Both the position numbers and the translations under genes were made by a program. Below the pieces are notes generated by a model. That model was not told where the DNA came from. It made no database searches and was given only the letters and a program-made list of their open reading frames with translations. A stretch of DNA of 38,821 nucleotides from a virus, in IMG/VR virus record IMGVR_UViG_3300031707_000063, positions 1 through 38,821 of that record. One strand, written 5' to 3'. Below are positions 7,332 to 16,474 of the stretch, in pieces. The first letter of the stretch is position 1, and every line of letters starts with the position of its first letter.

Positions 7332-7727
7332 ATGAGTGAAGGCGTATGCATAGCATGTAACAAGCTTGGCCCTTTAAAACGGGACAGACAGTCTGAACTA
7401 GCAGTACAGACAACTTCTTTTGATTTTACCTCTGCTCTAGGACGTAAAGCTTACCAGCGTAAGTACCGTCTTCAGCGTACTTATGGTCTCACTATTGAGC
7501 AATTTGATTGGGTGGTGATGCAGCAACATTCAAAATGCGCAGTTTGCAAAACTGCGTTGGGTTCAGGCAGGTCGTGTCACGTGGATCACGATCATGTGAC
7601 TGGTAAGGTCAGAGGGGTTCTGTGCATTAACTGCAATGTAGGTATAGCAACTGCCAGGGATAAAGTTGAAGTTCTTGCCTCGGCTATGACCTATCTGCAT
7701 AACAACCAGGTGATGGTGATGATATGA
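7332..7727 (+). CDS. Endonuclease VII-type HNH homing endonuclease
   Basis: 131-residue free-standing homing endonuclease of the recombination endonuclease VII (His-Me finger) family. YGLTIEQFDWVVMQQ is followed by zinc-binding CAVC, the catalytic VDHDH, GKVRGVLC and CINCN. An N-terminal CIAC pair is also present. Such enzymes cut empty alleles of neighbouring phage genes and spread by repair. Base composition is visibly AT-richer than the adjoining virion genes, consistent with later arrival. The frame is also open from GTG 7323, which overlaps the previous stop as GTGA; ATG 7332 is the alternative chosen. The 3' end overlaps the next gene by ATGA. Confidence 0.88.
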   Translation: MSEGVCIACNKLGPLKRDRQSELAVQTTSFDFTSALGRKAYQRKYRLQRTYGLTIEQFDWVVMQQHSKCAVCKTALGSGRSCHVDHDHVTGKVRGVLCINCNVGIATARDKVEVLASAMTYLHNNQVMVMI

Positions 7728-7993
7728 GGGACTTTGATCTTGGTACTATTAGTATGTCGGGTGCTTCCGGGTTAGACGCTCTGTTTCAACGTGAAGCTCA
7801 TATCCTCAACCCGCACCCCACGGGACGCACCAAGGTGGCGTCAATCCGGGATTTGAGCGGATTTGTGCGTTTGTCCTCGGAGACGTTGATTCATCGGAGT
7901 GACCGCGACCTGTGGGCACTCAAGAAGGAAGCTGACGGTAGCTACTTCATCGAGCGCTTGTTCGATGACAATGGTTCACCACTCAAAGGCTGA
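7724..7993 (+). CDS. Small hypothetical protein, 89 aa
   Basis: Not recognised. It starts at ATG 7724 in an ATGA overlap with the homing endonuclease stop and is followed after 5 bases by the next virion gene. It is a small soluble protein ending in a charged beta-hairpin-like stretch (DLWALKKEADGSYFIERLFDD). It belongs by position to the virion block, perhaps as a small structural or assembly protein. If the endonuclease is an insertion, this gene originally followed the BACON-like gene directly. Confidence 0.65.
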   Translation: MRDFDLGTISMSGASGLDALFQREAHILNPHPTGRTKVASIRDLSGFVRLSSETLIHRSDRDLWALKKEADGSYFIERLFDDNGSPLKG

Positions 7994-7998
7994 ACACG

Positions 7999-9759
7999 GT
8001 GGAAGCACGCAAGAAAGCACGAGCCGCAATGGCACGCCACGTTCAGGCGTCTGAGCGTTCTCAACTTGAGTCCCAAATGAAAATTGCGGGTCTTGCTGGG
8101 GACGTGCGTGTTGCAGGTGAGGTGCCCAAGCCGCCTAAAGTTGGAGCCATCGACAACGAGGTGGGCGGCCATCTCAAGCGTGCAATTCCATCGGACTACG
8201 ATTACGATCCAAAGGCAATCAAGCCCTTGGCCAAGATGCTGTGGGCGTTGAGTGTCAGTTTGGGGCACGTGATGACGGCGCACCGTCAATTCGTGAAGCT
8301 CAAATCGGCCACTATCTCTCCGGACGGTCTTGTCGGGGGGCGCGGTTACGTGATGTCCGTGAAGGATGTTAGGACCGCTTTGCACGATGCCGCTGAGGCA
8401 ATTTCAGCCGTTTCTGACACGATTCACGACGAACTTCATGCCCCTCACTGGCGTCCCAAACTGGGGGAGCTGGAGAAGAATGATGTTGAGGGCATCGAGC
8501 GCTTGGTCGGGGATGCTGAGCGCATCATGGAAGATCCTGAAGGGACGACTTCCGACGACGAGCCCGAGGATATCGAGAAGGCCGAGAAGTCGGGCCCGCA
8601 GACTGACCTAGAAGGGGACGATGCTTCTGGGTCGGAGATGCCCGACGGTGGGGACTACCCGGATTCTACCGCACAGCCCGCTCAGGACATGCAGACCAAG
8701 CAGGCGTCCTATCGACGTACCGTGGAACCCTTGAGTCTATCTGCCCGCGTGCTGAGTCGGTTTGCTTCGTCGTTGCCCGTTGAAACGCTTCCGGGGCCGC
8801 GTGTCAACCATTTGGATCGTGGGGACGTTGATCAGACGGGTCCGTTCGGGTCGTACAACTCCGAAGAACCACAGTCGATGCACGACAATTGGAGTCGCAA
8901 CGATGGTGGTCGGGGCGGCGAGTACGACTACGTATCGGACTGGGACAACGATTTGTCCGAGAAGTCCGCGACCTCGATGGTCCCAGATTCCAATACCGAG
9001 CCTACGCCCACCCAGGGTTACGACTTCGGGATTGGCTACGGCAACGGTAATGATGCCCACGGGCAAGGTGCGGGTGGCTACGGCACCGTTGATACCGACG
9101 GCAAGGGTGTGTACGGCCCTCATGCGGAATTGCCCGACGACCCAGGTGCGGGCGGGCATGACGACGAGAATGACACCACCCCGAGTATTGAAATCTCGGT
9201 GAGTCGCAGTTCAATGCCCAGGACGGCGGCTGCATACGAGATGAAAGACCTTCGGTCTATCATCGTAAGAGGTCGTGAGTACAAGGTTCGCTACGTCACG
9301 CGAGACCACGGGGATCCGATTGCCGTTATTGATGTTTCTGGCGAAGAATTTGATGGTGAGACAGGGCCCTTTGGTGGCGACTATGGGGACGAGTATCGAC
9401 TTCCGCGAGACTTCGTGGTCCCTCAGAATGGTAGGGCTCGTCTAGCTAGTGCCGATCCTTGGAAGGTCGATGCCGTGGCTGAGTTGCCCAATGACGGTGA
9501 GCCCCCGGTGGCCCGTTCGGATTACTACCAGGGTGACAAGGGCTCGAATCTTGTGAACTCGGTTAGGGGCGATTCAGAACTCCCCGGTGAGCCGACCAAC
9601 AACTACGAGTTCTCTAAAGATGTGCACCCCGGTCTGGGTTATCGCTATGAGCAGGGTGCTCAACCTTACATCAAGTGGGACTCAGAAACTCACAATATGC
9701 GCCCCGATTACGTTTACCAACGTGAAGTCCAAGGTCCTTACGTTAAGCAGGAAGGCTGA
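7999..9759 (+). CDS. Large probable virion protein, Gly/Asp-rich
   Basis: 586 residues from GTG 7999, 5 bases after the previous gene. Residues 1-170 are helical; then an acidic low-complexity zone (EDPEGTTSDDEPEDIEK), a helix LSARVLSRFASSLP (about 245), a long disordered Gly/Asp-rich region, and a small beta domain around 415-480 (VRGREYKVRYVTRDHGDPIAVID). The peptide ADPWKVDA recurs as SDPWKVEA in the 31268 product, and an RTAA site precedes the beta domain. These linkers look like head-protein processing regions. No enzymatic motif is seen. It may be a prohead or tail-associated structural protein, placed upstream of the terminase. Confidence 0.7.
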   Translation: MEARKKARAAMARHVQASERSQLESQMKIAGLAGDVRVAGEVPKPPKVGAIDNEVGGHLKRAIPSDYDYDPKAIKPLAKMLWALSVSLGHVMTAHRQFVKLKSATISPDGLVGGRGYVMSVKDVRTALHDAAEAISAVSDTIHDELHAPHWRPKLGELEKNDVEGIERLVGDAERIMEDPEGTTSDDEPEDIEKAEKSGPQTDLEGDDASGSEMPDGGDYPDSTAQPAQDMQTKQASYRRTVEPLSLSARVLSRFASSLPVETLPGPRVNHLDRGDVDQTGPFGSYNSEEPQSMHDNWSRNDGGRGGEYDYVSDWDNDLSEKSATSMVPDSNTEPTPTQGYDFGIGYGNGNDAHGQGAGGYGTVDTDGKGVYGPHAELPDDPGAGGHDDENDTTPSIEISVSRSSMPRTAAAYEMKDLRSIIVRGREYKVRYVTRDHGDPIAVIDVSGEEFDGETGPFGGDYGDEYRLPRDFVVPQNGRARLASADPWKVDAVAELPNDGEPPVARSDYYQGDKGSNLVNSVRGDSELPGEPTNNYEFSKDVHPGLGYRYEQGAQPYIKWDSETHNMRPDYVYQREVQGPYVKQEG

Positions 9760-9762
9760 GCC

Positions 9763-11760
9763 ATGTCCGAACTGGATCTTAGTTGGTTTTTGAAGGATGC
9801 ATCCGTGGCCGACCTTGATTGGCTTGACGTGGACGAGGAGCAGTACCGGGCGATGGATACGCTTCCGAAGCAGAACCTGGACATTCGTCCGGACCTGGAA
9901 GCGTTGTGGGCACGTGAGGGGGAATCCCCGACCACGTACCTGATTCCGAATCAGGTTCCGGTTCCGACTCCGGGTATCGAGGATCCCAAGACCATGGGCG
10001 ACATGTCCCAAGCACATGGGAGGTTACGTGCTCAGGCAGAAGAAATCGCCAAGGTGGCGAGACTGGCTTTGATGCAGTCCGACGATACGGGCCGCCTGCG
10101 TGGTGAGCTGGTCAAGCGCTTTGGTCTTGAGCCGCTACGGGAGCATCGGGCCGTGTTGGCAGCCGTCCTTCAAGAGCGTGGCCTCTTGGGCCGTCTCTAC
10201 GTCGCGGCACAAGACTTTCCGACTTGTGATCGGGGTGGTTCCCCGGTTCAGTTCGTTCGCAAGTACGCCTCTGAGGCCAAGTACGTGTTGGCCAAGAAGG
10301 CTTGTGAGGGTTGCTGCCACTCGAAGCCCACGGTGGCCGGTGGCTCGACCTGTGGGCAGTTCCAGAAAGAGATCAAGGTCCAGGTTCCGTACACGGAACA
10401 CCTGGCTGAGGCCGTCGAGACAGCTCAAGCGGCTCGTGGTCGGGAGATCCAGGCGGCAGTCTCGGACCCCAAAGAGCGGATCCGTCAGGCCTTCCTTGCG
10501 CCACGCTCTACGGCGGTTCGTGCCGTCTACGAAGGCCAGGGCGAGGGTAAGATCCCGAAGCTTGCCGCGTCGGCACCTGGGGTTGCTCGGGGTCAGTTGC
10601 TGGAGGCTTCGTCATTGGTCCGTAAGAAGGTGGCTTCCGAGCAAACGGATTTGGAAGCCCGTCCGGTGATGGCCTTTCTGCACCGTGAAATGGTCAAGGG
10701 TTTGTCCCATGGTGAGCTGGCTAAGACTCTCAAGCTGGCCTTTGACGAGAGCTTGCTGAAGCGTACGCATTCCCATTGGGGCAAGTTGCTCAATGAGTCT
10801 GGGCTCTACGGGGTGGTCTATACGAAGCAGGCGAGCTTCGATGACTGCCGCGTGGGGGCGGACTTCTTGGCCAAACACAATCCGAGTGTTCGGGCAATTG
10901 TTGCTGGGGATAAGTGCGGTTCGTGCATCTACAACAAGGCAGCTCGTTGCATGATGTACGGTAAGTCGCTCGTCACTAGCGCTTCTGAGGTCGTGACCTC
11001 AGCGACCGTTGCAGCAGTTCTGCTGGAGCACAGCACAGCGGGTCGTCTGCAACCGTGGGATGCTAAGACGGCTTCGACATGGGGCGACAACCCCGTCAAG
11101 GCGCTCAAGGCGATCCATGAGGTGACTCGATCTTCGTACCTTCCGCAAGTGGCACCCGTTCGGATGGGCTTCATGCAGGGCTTCCACGGGCAGACGGTGG
11201 GGCACACCACGAGTGGTTTGGATCGCCGTGGTATTGTGAAGCAGGCCTCGAAGTATCTGAACGAGGGGCTGTATGGGCAGGACTTGCTGGCTGCCCTCAA
11301 GAGTCGCTTTGCGACGGCTGATCTCGTGGCGTCCAAGGACGAGCTTCGTTCAGTGCTGGCGGAGCAGGGGCTTCAGGGCATCTACTACGTAGACCCGAGC
11401 GTCTACGATGACTACGGCAAAGGCTGCAAGGAAGCTTCCCGGTTGCACGGAACTCGCGTTGTTGGCTACCTCAAAGAGGGTTCCAAGTGCGGGAGCTGCG
11501 TGCATCAGATCCGTACGGGTTTCTGCTCGCAGATCAACAAGCAGTTGGTGGTAGAGCCGCCATACGTGGACAAGCTGGCGCAGCAGCGTGAGATCCTCGC
11601 TTCGGGTAGTTCTTTTGAGATTGAGCCCGACACGATCATGCACAACGCCAACACGTTGGCGGAGTTCGAGATGCAGCACGAAATGGCGGTGGAGGTCAAA
11701 GAGGCTTCTGCTCCTGGGTCCGTGGCCATCCAGTTCGGCACGGGGAAAGTTAGTCTTTGA
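9763..11760 (+). CDS. Virion protein with three Cys-rich tandem repeats
   Basis: 665 residues. Three copies of a unit of about 95 residues occur near 106-207, 314-404 and 499-597. Each starts with a helix pair ending in a strand (GRLYVA, GVVYTK, GIYYVD), then a lone Cys (C155, C362, C555), then C-x2-C and a last Cys (C181/C184/C197; C385/C388/C396; C576/C579/C588). The four-Cys pattern suggests a bound zinc ion in each. Linkers between repeats contain KLAAS, KTAS and KQAS sites similar to those in other virion proteins. Function is unknown; structural by position between the 7999 gene and the terminase genes. ATG 9763 is 3 bases after the previous stop. Confidence 0.75.
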   Translation: MSELDLSWFLKDASVADLDWLDVDEEQYRAMDTLPKQNLDIRPDLEALWAREGESPTTYLIPNQVPVPTPGIEDPKTMGDMSQAHGRLRAQAEEIAKVARLALMQSDDTGRLRGELVKRFGLEPLREHRAVLAAVLQERGLLGRLYVAAQDFPTCDRGGSPVQFVRKYASEAKYVLAKKACEGCCHSKPTVAGGSTCGQFQKEIKVQVPYTEHLAEAVETAQAARGREIQAAVSDPKERIRQAFLAPRSTAVRAVYEGQGEGKIPKLAASAPGVARGQLLEASSLVRKKVASEQTDLEARPVMAFLHREMVKGLSHGELAKTLKLAFDESLLKRTHSHWGKLLNESGLYGVVYTKQASFDDCRVGADFLAKHNPSVRAIVAGDKCGSCIYNKAARCMMYGKSLVTSASEVVTSATVAAVLLEHSTAGRLQPWDAKTASTWGDNPVKALKAIHEVTRSSYLPQVAPVRMGFMQGFHGQTVGHTTSGLDRRGIVKQASKYLNEGLYGQDLLAALKSRFATADLVASKDELRSVLAEQGLQGIYYVDPSVYDDYGKGCKEASRLHGTRVVGYLKEGSKCGSCVHQIRTGFCSQINKQLVVEPPYVDKLAQQREILASGSSFEIEPDTIMHNANTLAEFEMQHEMAVEVKEASAPGSVAIQFGTGKVSL

Positions 11761-12173
11761 CCTACGCACGAACAGTGATGGCGCTGCGTGTGGCGGCTCG
11801 TTTTCAACGGGCAGACCAACCGGCGGGTGCACGCAAAGAGGTGCGTGACCTGGTTAAGCCCGTCAACAAGCCGAAGGGTATCTCCAGAGAAACGCTCAAG
11901 GATTACGTGACTACTGAGGATGCTGAGGGGCAGGCACCTAACAAGCGTGACATTCGTCCCGAGGACGTGTTCCAGCCGAAGCCGAAGAACATGAATGTGC
12001 TCGATTACGCCCTCAAAGGGTGGCCTGGGTCGAGTGACGACTATGAAGATATGGGGAAGGCGATCAATCAGCAGATCCCTAAAGACAAGGGCTACGCCAC
12101 TGTGAGTGGGCTCAGTCAATACCTCGTAGAGACAGACGGTGGGGGCGGCACCAAGGCTGTCGGAAAGAAGTAA
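11757..12173 (+). CDS. Hypothetical virion-block protein, 138 aa
   Basis: Not recognised. It begins at TTG 11757 in a TTGA overlap with the previous stop; GGGGAAAG at 11742-11749 lies 7 bases upstream and supports this start, while ATG 11778 has no ribosome site. The N-terminus MALRVAARFQ resembles RVAARY in the 19770 product. The rest is polar with a basic, Pro-rich middle and a Gly-rich tail (DGGGGTKAVGKK). Probably a small structural or assembly protein just ahead of the terminase pair. Confidence 0.6.
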   Translation: MTYARTVMALRVAARFQRADQPAGARKEVRDLVKPVNKPKGISRETLKDYVTTEDAEGQAPNKRDIRPEDVFQPKPKNMNVLDYALKGWPGSSDDYEDMGKAINQQIPKDKGYATVSGLSQYLVETDGGGGTKAVGKK

Positions 12174-12175
12174 CT

Positions 12176-12799
12176 ATGGGGAACAAGGTACTCGATATGG
12201 AAGATGGTTTGGACGGCCCCCCAGAAGCCGTTACCCCTCTGCCCAAACCCACGCATCAGGTAAGTTTCTTACCCACGAGGACTGTGGCCCCAGCGGGGGG
12301 ACGTGCTGCGGGTGGCCGTACTCGTCCGGCGGGTAGCCGTTTTCAAAAGCCTACGGCAGAGGATTTGGAGCATTACGAGGCCACGGCAGAGGAACGCAAT
12401 CTTTTCATCGCCAACGATCCGGTGGTTCGTAGTGCGGCGGGCCGCGACCCTGTGGCCTTGTTGGGTACTTTGAAGGCTGAGGTTGCCCGTGAAGCGGCAG
12501 CTCTGGTCTACCAGCGCATCGAGAACGAGAAGATGGGCAAGGACATCTCTCAGGTTAGCGGGCGTCGTATCGATGCCCTCAAGAAGATCGCTGACATCGA
12601 AATGGAGATGCGGAAGATCGGTTTCGACCAGATCGATGTTCACAGCGAGAAGTTTCAGCGGATCTTTAAGCTGTGGATCGAGACCATCCGTACTGTGGCC
12701 GAGCACACCCTAAACCCCGAGCAACTCGACTTGTTCTTCAACCGGCTGACCACTGAAATGGATGGTTGGGAGGACAAGGCTGAGGACTTGATTCGGTGA
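12176..12799 (+). CDS. Hypothetical protein; candidate small terminase subunit by position
   Basis: 207 residues, directly upstream of the large terminase (3-base gap). The first ~70 residues are disordered, Gly/Pro/Arg-rich. The rest is strongly helical (LKAEVAREAAALVYQRIE, ISQVSGRRIDALKKIADIEM, LFFNRLTTEMDGWEDKAEDL), compatible with an oligomeric helical protein. The gene order small-then-large terminase is common in tailed phages, so a TerS role is possible, but I see no clear helix-turn-helix and recognise no family. It starts at ATG 12176, 2 bases after the previous stop. Confidence 0.65.
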   Translation: MGNKVLDMEDGLDGPPEAVTPLPKPTHQVSFLPTRTVAPAGGRAAGGRTRPAGSRFQKPTAEDLEHYEATAEERNLFIANDPVVRSAAGRDPVALLGTLKAEVAREAAALVYQRIENEKMGKDISQVSGRRIDALKKIADIEMEMRKIGFDQIDVHSEKFQRIFKLWIETIRTVAEHTLNPEQLDLFFNRLTTEMDGWEDKAEDLIR

Positions 12800-12802
12800 T
12801 GT

Positions 12803-14872
12803 GTGCCACCTAAGAAAAAACCATCTGGGGATGGCATTGCGAGTCTTATTCGGGACGCTGGTGCTCGGGCTAAGCTCGCTGTAGAGCATAAGCAACAAGC
12901 TCTAGACCATGCGGCAGCGGTAGAGCTGGACCCGAGTGCTGAGCTTATCGTGGATGAAATTCGTCCATTTAAGCCCAGGATCTTCAACATCCTAGAGTAC
13001 ATCGAGCAGTCCTGGGGACTGGGGATGAAGCTGTTCCCGGCACAGCGCTTCATCGTCAAGCTCTACTACCACCTTCCGCTTGAGGAAAAGGAGAAGACGA
13101 TCGAGGTCCGAGACATGCTCGGATCCAAGATCCTGCACTACTTCACCGAGAAGGAGTACCTCAAGTTCCTTTACGAAGACGGCCGCTGCAACATTGGAGA
13201 GCAGGATCACGAGAGACGTGAGCTTGTGTTGGCCATTGGCCGCAGGGCAGGAAAAACTACATTATCTGGAATCTTTGCCAGCTACGAGGTCTACCGTCTC
13301 CTGAACCTTGGCAACCCGCAGGAATACTACGGCCTCCCGAACGGCAACCGCATTCAGATCATCTCGGTCGCCACGGACAAGGACCAGGCGGGTATCTTGT
13401 TCAACGAGGTGACCACGCACTTGGCGAAGTGCGAGTATTTCAAGCCTTACGTTGCGAACAACACGCTCAGTCACATTCAGTTCCGAACCCCGTACGACAT
13501 TTCCAGGTTTGGCCCCTCAGCCCGGCACCAGAACGGCAAGTTCGTCTCGTTCAACGGCAAGGCTACGCTGCGCGTCACCTTCAAGTCCTGCATCGCAAAG
13601 GGCCTTCGTGGTTCCGGTAACGTGGTCGTCATAATGGACGAGATGGCCCACTACCAGGACAAGGGGCAGTCGAGCGCCAAGGACATTTACGACGCCGTTA
13701 CGCCGTCTACCGCCGCCTTCTCGCCCAAGACTTTGGACGCGAAGGGGCAGCTCATGCCGATCGTGAAGCCGGACGGAACGACCTATCCGGTCGAGTCTCG
13801 GATCATTACGATTTCGTCCCCGCTGAACAAGCACGGGCAGTTCTACGACCTGTACTACAAGGCGATGAGCCGGGCCCCGGGGTCGGACAACATTCTGGCG
13901 ATTCAAGCCCCAACATGGGAGGTGAACCCCACCCTACCCTCGTCCTATTACGTTCAGAAGTACCACTCGGACCCGGCGGTGTTCCTCACGGAGCACGGCG
14001 CTCAGTTCAGCGATCGTGTCCGAGGTTGGATTGAGCGTGAGTCGGATCTGGTTGAGTGCGTTGAACCTGATCTGCGGCCACAGGTCATGGGCATTCCCCG
14101 GTACCCGTACCAGATGGGGATCGATATCGGACTCGTGGGCGACGGTACCGCGATTGCGATCACCTGCGACATCAATGGCAAGGTGCTGTTGGCGTACCAC
14201 GAGTATTGGCAGGCAGGTGTGGATTGGCGTGAATCGAATCCGCATCTCGGCAGCAACTACTCGACCGACTATTGCAAGGGTTTGGCCACGGTAGATCGCC
14301 TGGATTTCGAGGAGATTGGCAATTGGATCCACAAGCTCTCCAAGCGCTTCTTTATTACAGACGGCCTCTTTGACCGCTGGAACGGCATCCCGTTAGAGCA
14401 GGCGTTGCTCAAGAAAGGGTTGACTCAATTCAAGAGTGAATACTTCCAACGTGACCTGGCTTCACGCATTTACCAGAACACCAAGATGCTGATGTTCGAT
14501 AAGAGCCTCCGGTTATACGACTTCCCGAGGGGCACAGGGGCTAAGCACTCGCTGCTCCTTGAGGAGCTTCTCCAGCTACAGGCTCAACAGATGTCCAAGA
14601 ACATTGTGGTGGTGCAGGCCCCTCAGACAGCAGGGCACCACGATGACTTGAGTGATGCCCTGGTTCGGGCCATTTGGCTTACCTCTGAGCGCATGCGCAA
14701 TGAGAAGTATGTGTACGGGAACTCGGCGGGTGTGCCCGATCATGCGGGTTCAGCGATGAGCGCTGGACGCTACCAGATGATGCGTGCTCGGAGTCACGGG
14801 GGTTTCTCGGATCGCACCGTGAGCAAGAACATTGGCCTCCGGCAGCGTTCTGCGCTGCGGGTCCCTAGGTAA
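12803..14872 (+). CDS. terL: Terminase large subunit (DNA packaging motor)
   Basis: 689 residues. Packages DNA into the prohead using an ATPase and cuts concatemers with a nuclease. Walker A is GRRAGKTT (146-153); Walker B is VVVIMDEM with D279 and E280. The C-terminal RNase H-fold nuclease shows MGIDIGLVGDG with D441, and the last metal-binding site HHDDLSDALV at 612-621. The N-terminal ~70 residues are an extra basic/helical extension. It starts at GTG 12803. Unlike the protease gene it carries no intein or intron. Codon choice is GC-rich and uniform with the neighbouring head genes. It acts with the portal at 17990. Confidence 0.95.
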   Translation: MPPKKKPSGDGIASLIRDAGARAKLAVEHKQQALDHAAAVELDPSAELIVDEIRPFKPRIFNILEYIEQSWGLGMKLFPAQRFIVKLYYHLPLEEKEKTIEVRDMLGSKILHYFTEKEYLKFLYEDGRCNIGEQDHERRELVLAIGRRAGKTTLSGIFASYEVYRLLNLGNPQEYYGLPNGNRIQIISVATDKDQAGILFNEVTTHLAKCEYFKPYVANNTLSHIQFRTPYDISRFGPSARHQNGKFVSFNGKATLRVTFKSCIAKGLRGSGNVVVIMDEMAHYQDKGQSSAKDIYDAVTPSTAAFSPKTLDAKGQLMPIVKPDGTTYPVESRIITISSPLNKHGQFYDLYYKAMSRAPGSDNILAIQAPTWEVNPTLPSSYYVQKYHSDPAVFLTEHGAQFSDRVRGWIERESDLVECVEPDLRPQVMGIPRYPYQMGIDIGLVGDGTAIAITCDINGKVLLAYHEYWQAGVDWRESNPHLGSNYSTDYCKGLATVDRLDFEEIGNWIHKLSKRFFITDGLFDRWNGIPLEQALLKKGLTQFKSEYFQRDLASRIYQNTKMLMFDKSLRLYDFPRGTGAKHSLLLEELLQLQAQQMSKNIVVVQAPQTAGHHDDLSDALVRAIWLTSERMRNEKYVYGNSAGVPDHAGSAMSAGRYQMMRARSHGGFSDRTVSKNIGLRQRSALRVPR

Positions 14873-14899
14873 TCCTCTTGAGATTTGGCTTTAGCGTAG

Positions 14900-15148
14900 A
14901 TGGACGAAAACCCACCACTGGTCTTTGCAAACAAGGTCATCCGCCAGATGATTCAGCACATGGTAGCTGAAGATATGGTGGTTGATCGTAAAGACTACTT
15001 GGCCATTCGTGTGGTATTTCGGAAGTGCGGTGGTTCTTGGGCGAAGTTTGTTGATGGCGAGCTTCCTCAGTTCGAGCTTCTCAAAAGCGTGATCACGTCC
15101 TGGGGTCAAATGTCCGGACGCCAGAAATCCTCGGACCAGTTGATCTGA
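14900..15148 (+). CDS. Small hypothetical protein, 82 aa
   Basis: Not recognised. It starts at ATG 14900, 27 bases after the terminase, with no strong ribosome site, and ends just before the first structural paralog. It is helical throughout (FANKVIRQMIQHMVAED, LLKSVITSWGQ) and has one Cys. Position between terminase and head proteins suggests a small virion or assembly factor. Confidence 0.6.
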   Translation: MDENPPLVFANKVIRQMIQHMVAEDMVVDRKDYLAIRVVFRKCGGSWAKFVDGELPQFELLKSVITSWGQMSGRQKSSDQLI

Positions 15149-15149
15149 C

Positions 15150-15674
15150 ATGGCAACGGAACTCTTTCGCTCACGTGACCTGATCGTCTTCTCGAAGGGC
15201 GCAACGTTTACCGTTGATGTCCCCGAGACGGCTGCGGTCAATGGGTGGCAGGGGGGTTTAGGCTTTCAGTGGACGCCGCCCGTGGGGGACCAGATGCTGG
15301 CCACGGTTTCGGACGGCCTCTACGGGGGTTTTGCGCTTTGGGGCTCGGACGAGTCTGCGGATCAGTTCGTCAGCTCTACTCGGAACCAACCGACGTATCG
15401 TTACGTGGTCTTGGGAGCGGGCGGGTGGCTCATCGCGACCTCTGGTTACGAGAAGTACACGTATGCGTCGCGAGTTGGTCCCGGACCTTTGGTGCCGTTA
15501 GTGTATACAGCTAGTGATCGGTTGGTGTTTAGCTTGAACGGTAAATGGACTCGCGAGGACGAATGGTCTTTGTCGGGGGACCCGAGGGCTCCTAACAACT
15601 ACTACATTGGGTTCGTGGCCCAGAGGCCCGTACCTGAGCGTAACGATTACTTGACTATCCAGGTTTCGATCTAA
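15150..15674 (+). CDS. Structural paralog 1 of 3, 174 aa
   Basis: First of three related proteins (15150, 16474 and 16993). Shared features: an N-terminal strand with RSRDLIVFSKG, a middle block DGLYGGFALWGSDESADQFVSSTRNQP, then YEKYTYASR, PLVPLVYTASDRLVFSLNGKWT, and a closing strand DYLTIQVSI. Mostly beta; no enzyme motif. The C-terminal half resembles the decoration-like protein at 28033. It probably forms a repeated virion component, for example a head decoration or fibre protein. Its stop TAA overlaps the ATG of the inserted HNH gene (TAATG). Confidence 0.75.
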   Translation: MATELFRSRDLIVFSKGATFTVDVPETAAVNGWQGGLGFQWTPPVGDQMLATVSDGLYGGFALWGSDESADQFVSSTRNQPTYRYVVLGAGGWLIATSGYEKYTYASRVGPGPLVPLVYTASDRLVFSLNGKWTREDEWSLSGDPRAPNNYYIGFVAQRPVPERNDYLTIQVSI

Positions 15675-16474
15675 TGGAAACTACACGCGATGCTAAGGAT
15701 GTGGTCAAGCTTTGTAAGCGCTGTAATGAGCGCAAAACTCTAGATCAGTTCACAAAAAGGTCTGATCGCCGCAGTGGTCTTGGGTCCAGGTGCTTGGCGT
15801 GTGAAAGAGTGCGGAATACTGCGCGTCGTTCACACCCGGATGCTAAGGCTAAAGCTAGGTACTACGAAAAAGAATACCGTTTGACCCATCTGCCCCAAGA
15901 GTTAGAACGAGAAAGGGCGCGTGGTAAGCGTAGACGGTCGGATCCCAAGCTTTATCGGGTACTGATCGACAGTTTGAAGCGGAACGTAGTTTGGTTGGCA
16001 GCCCTCAAAGATGGACCGTGCGTTGATTGTGGTGGTAACTTTGTCCGCTGCGCTATGGATTTCGATCATAATCTGGGCTCTAAGTTCAAGAATGTGCCCG
16101 CTATGCTGAGTTACAGCCAAGAACGGATCATGGCGGAAATCCAAAAATGCGACCTTGTTTGCGCTAACTGTCACAGGGTACGCACGGCAAGTAGACGGGC
16201 TATACCAGAGTCTAGGCCGGGTCGTGATCGCTTTGTTGAGCGTGTAAACGCCTTGAAGCATCGCCCCTGCTCAGATTGTTCAGGACGCTTTCCACCATGT
16301 GCTATGGATTACGATCACGTGCGGGGGGAGAAACTTCAAGGTATCTCGTACATGTTTGAGAGCGCGTGGTCAAAGGTCCTAATTGAGCTAGCTAAATGTG
16401 AACTTGTTTGCGCTAACTGCCATCGTACCCGCACCTGGCAGCGTAAGCAGGTCACCGCCAAGAGAGCTGCTTAA
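15674..16474 (+). CDS. Homing endonuclease with two tandem HNH-like domains
   Basis: 266 residues. A zinc ribbon (C14-x2-C17, C40-x2-C43) is followed by a basic linker and two copies of an HNH-type module: C116/C119, AMDFDH (H132), then C163-A-N-C166-H167; and C199/C202, AMDYDH (H215), then C246-A-N-C249-H250. Both copies keep the DH dyad and the CANCHR end, so both could be active or bind metal. Doubling is unusual; standard homing HNH enzymes have one. The gene interrupts the three-paralog series with TAATG overlaps on both sides. Its first 15 bases (ATGGAAACTACACGC) match 12 of 15 of the next gene (ATGGAAATCGCACGC). Composition is AT-richer than the flanking genes. Confidence 0.85.
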   Translation: METTRDAKDVVKLCKRCNERKTLDQFTKRSDRRSGLGSRCLACERVRNTARRSHPDAKAKARYYEKEYRLTHLPQELERERARGKRRRSDPKLYRVLIDSLKRNVVWLAALKDGPCVDCGGNFVRCAMDFDHNLGSKFKNVPAMLSYSQERIMAEIQKCDLVCANCHRVRTASRRAIPESRPGRDRFVERVNALKHRPCSDCSGRFPPCAMDYDHVRGEKLQGISYMFESAWSKVLIELAKCELVCANCHRTRTWQRKQVTAKRAA

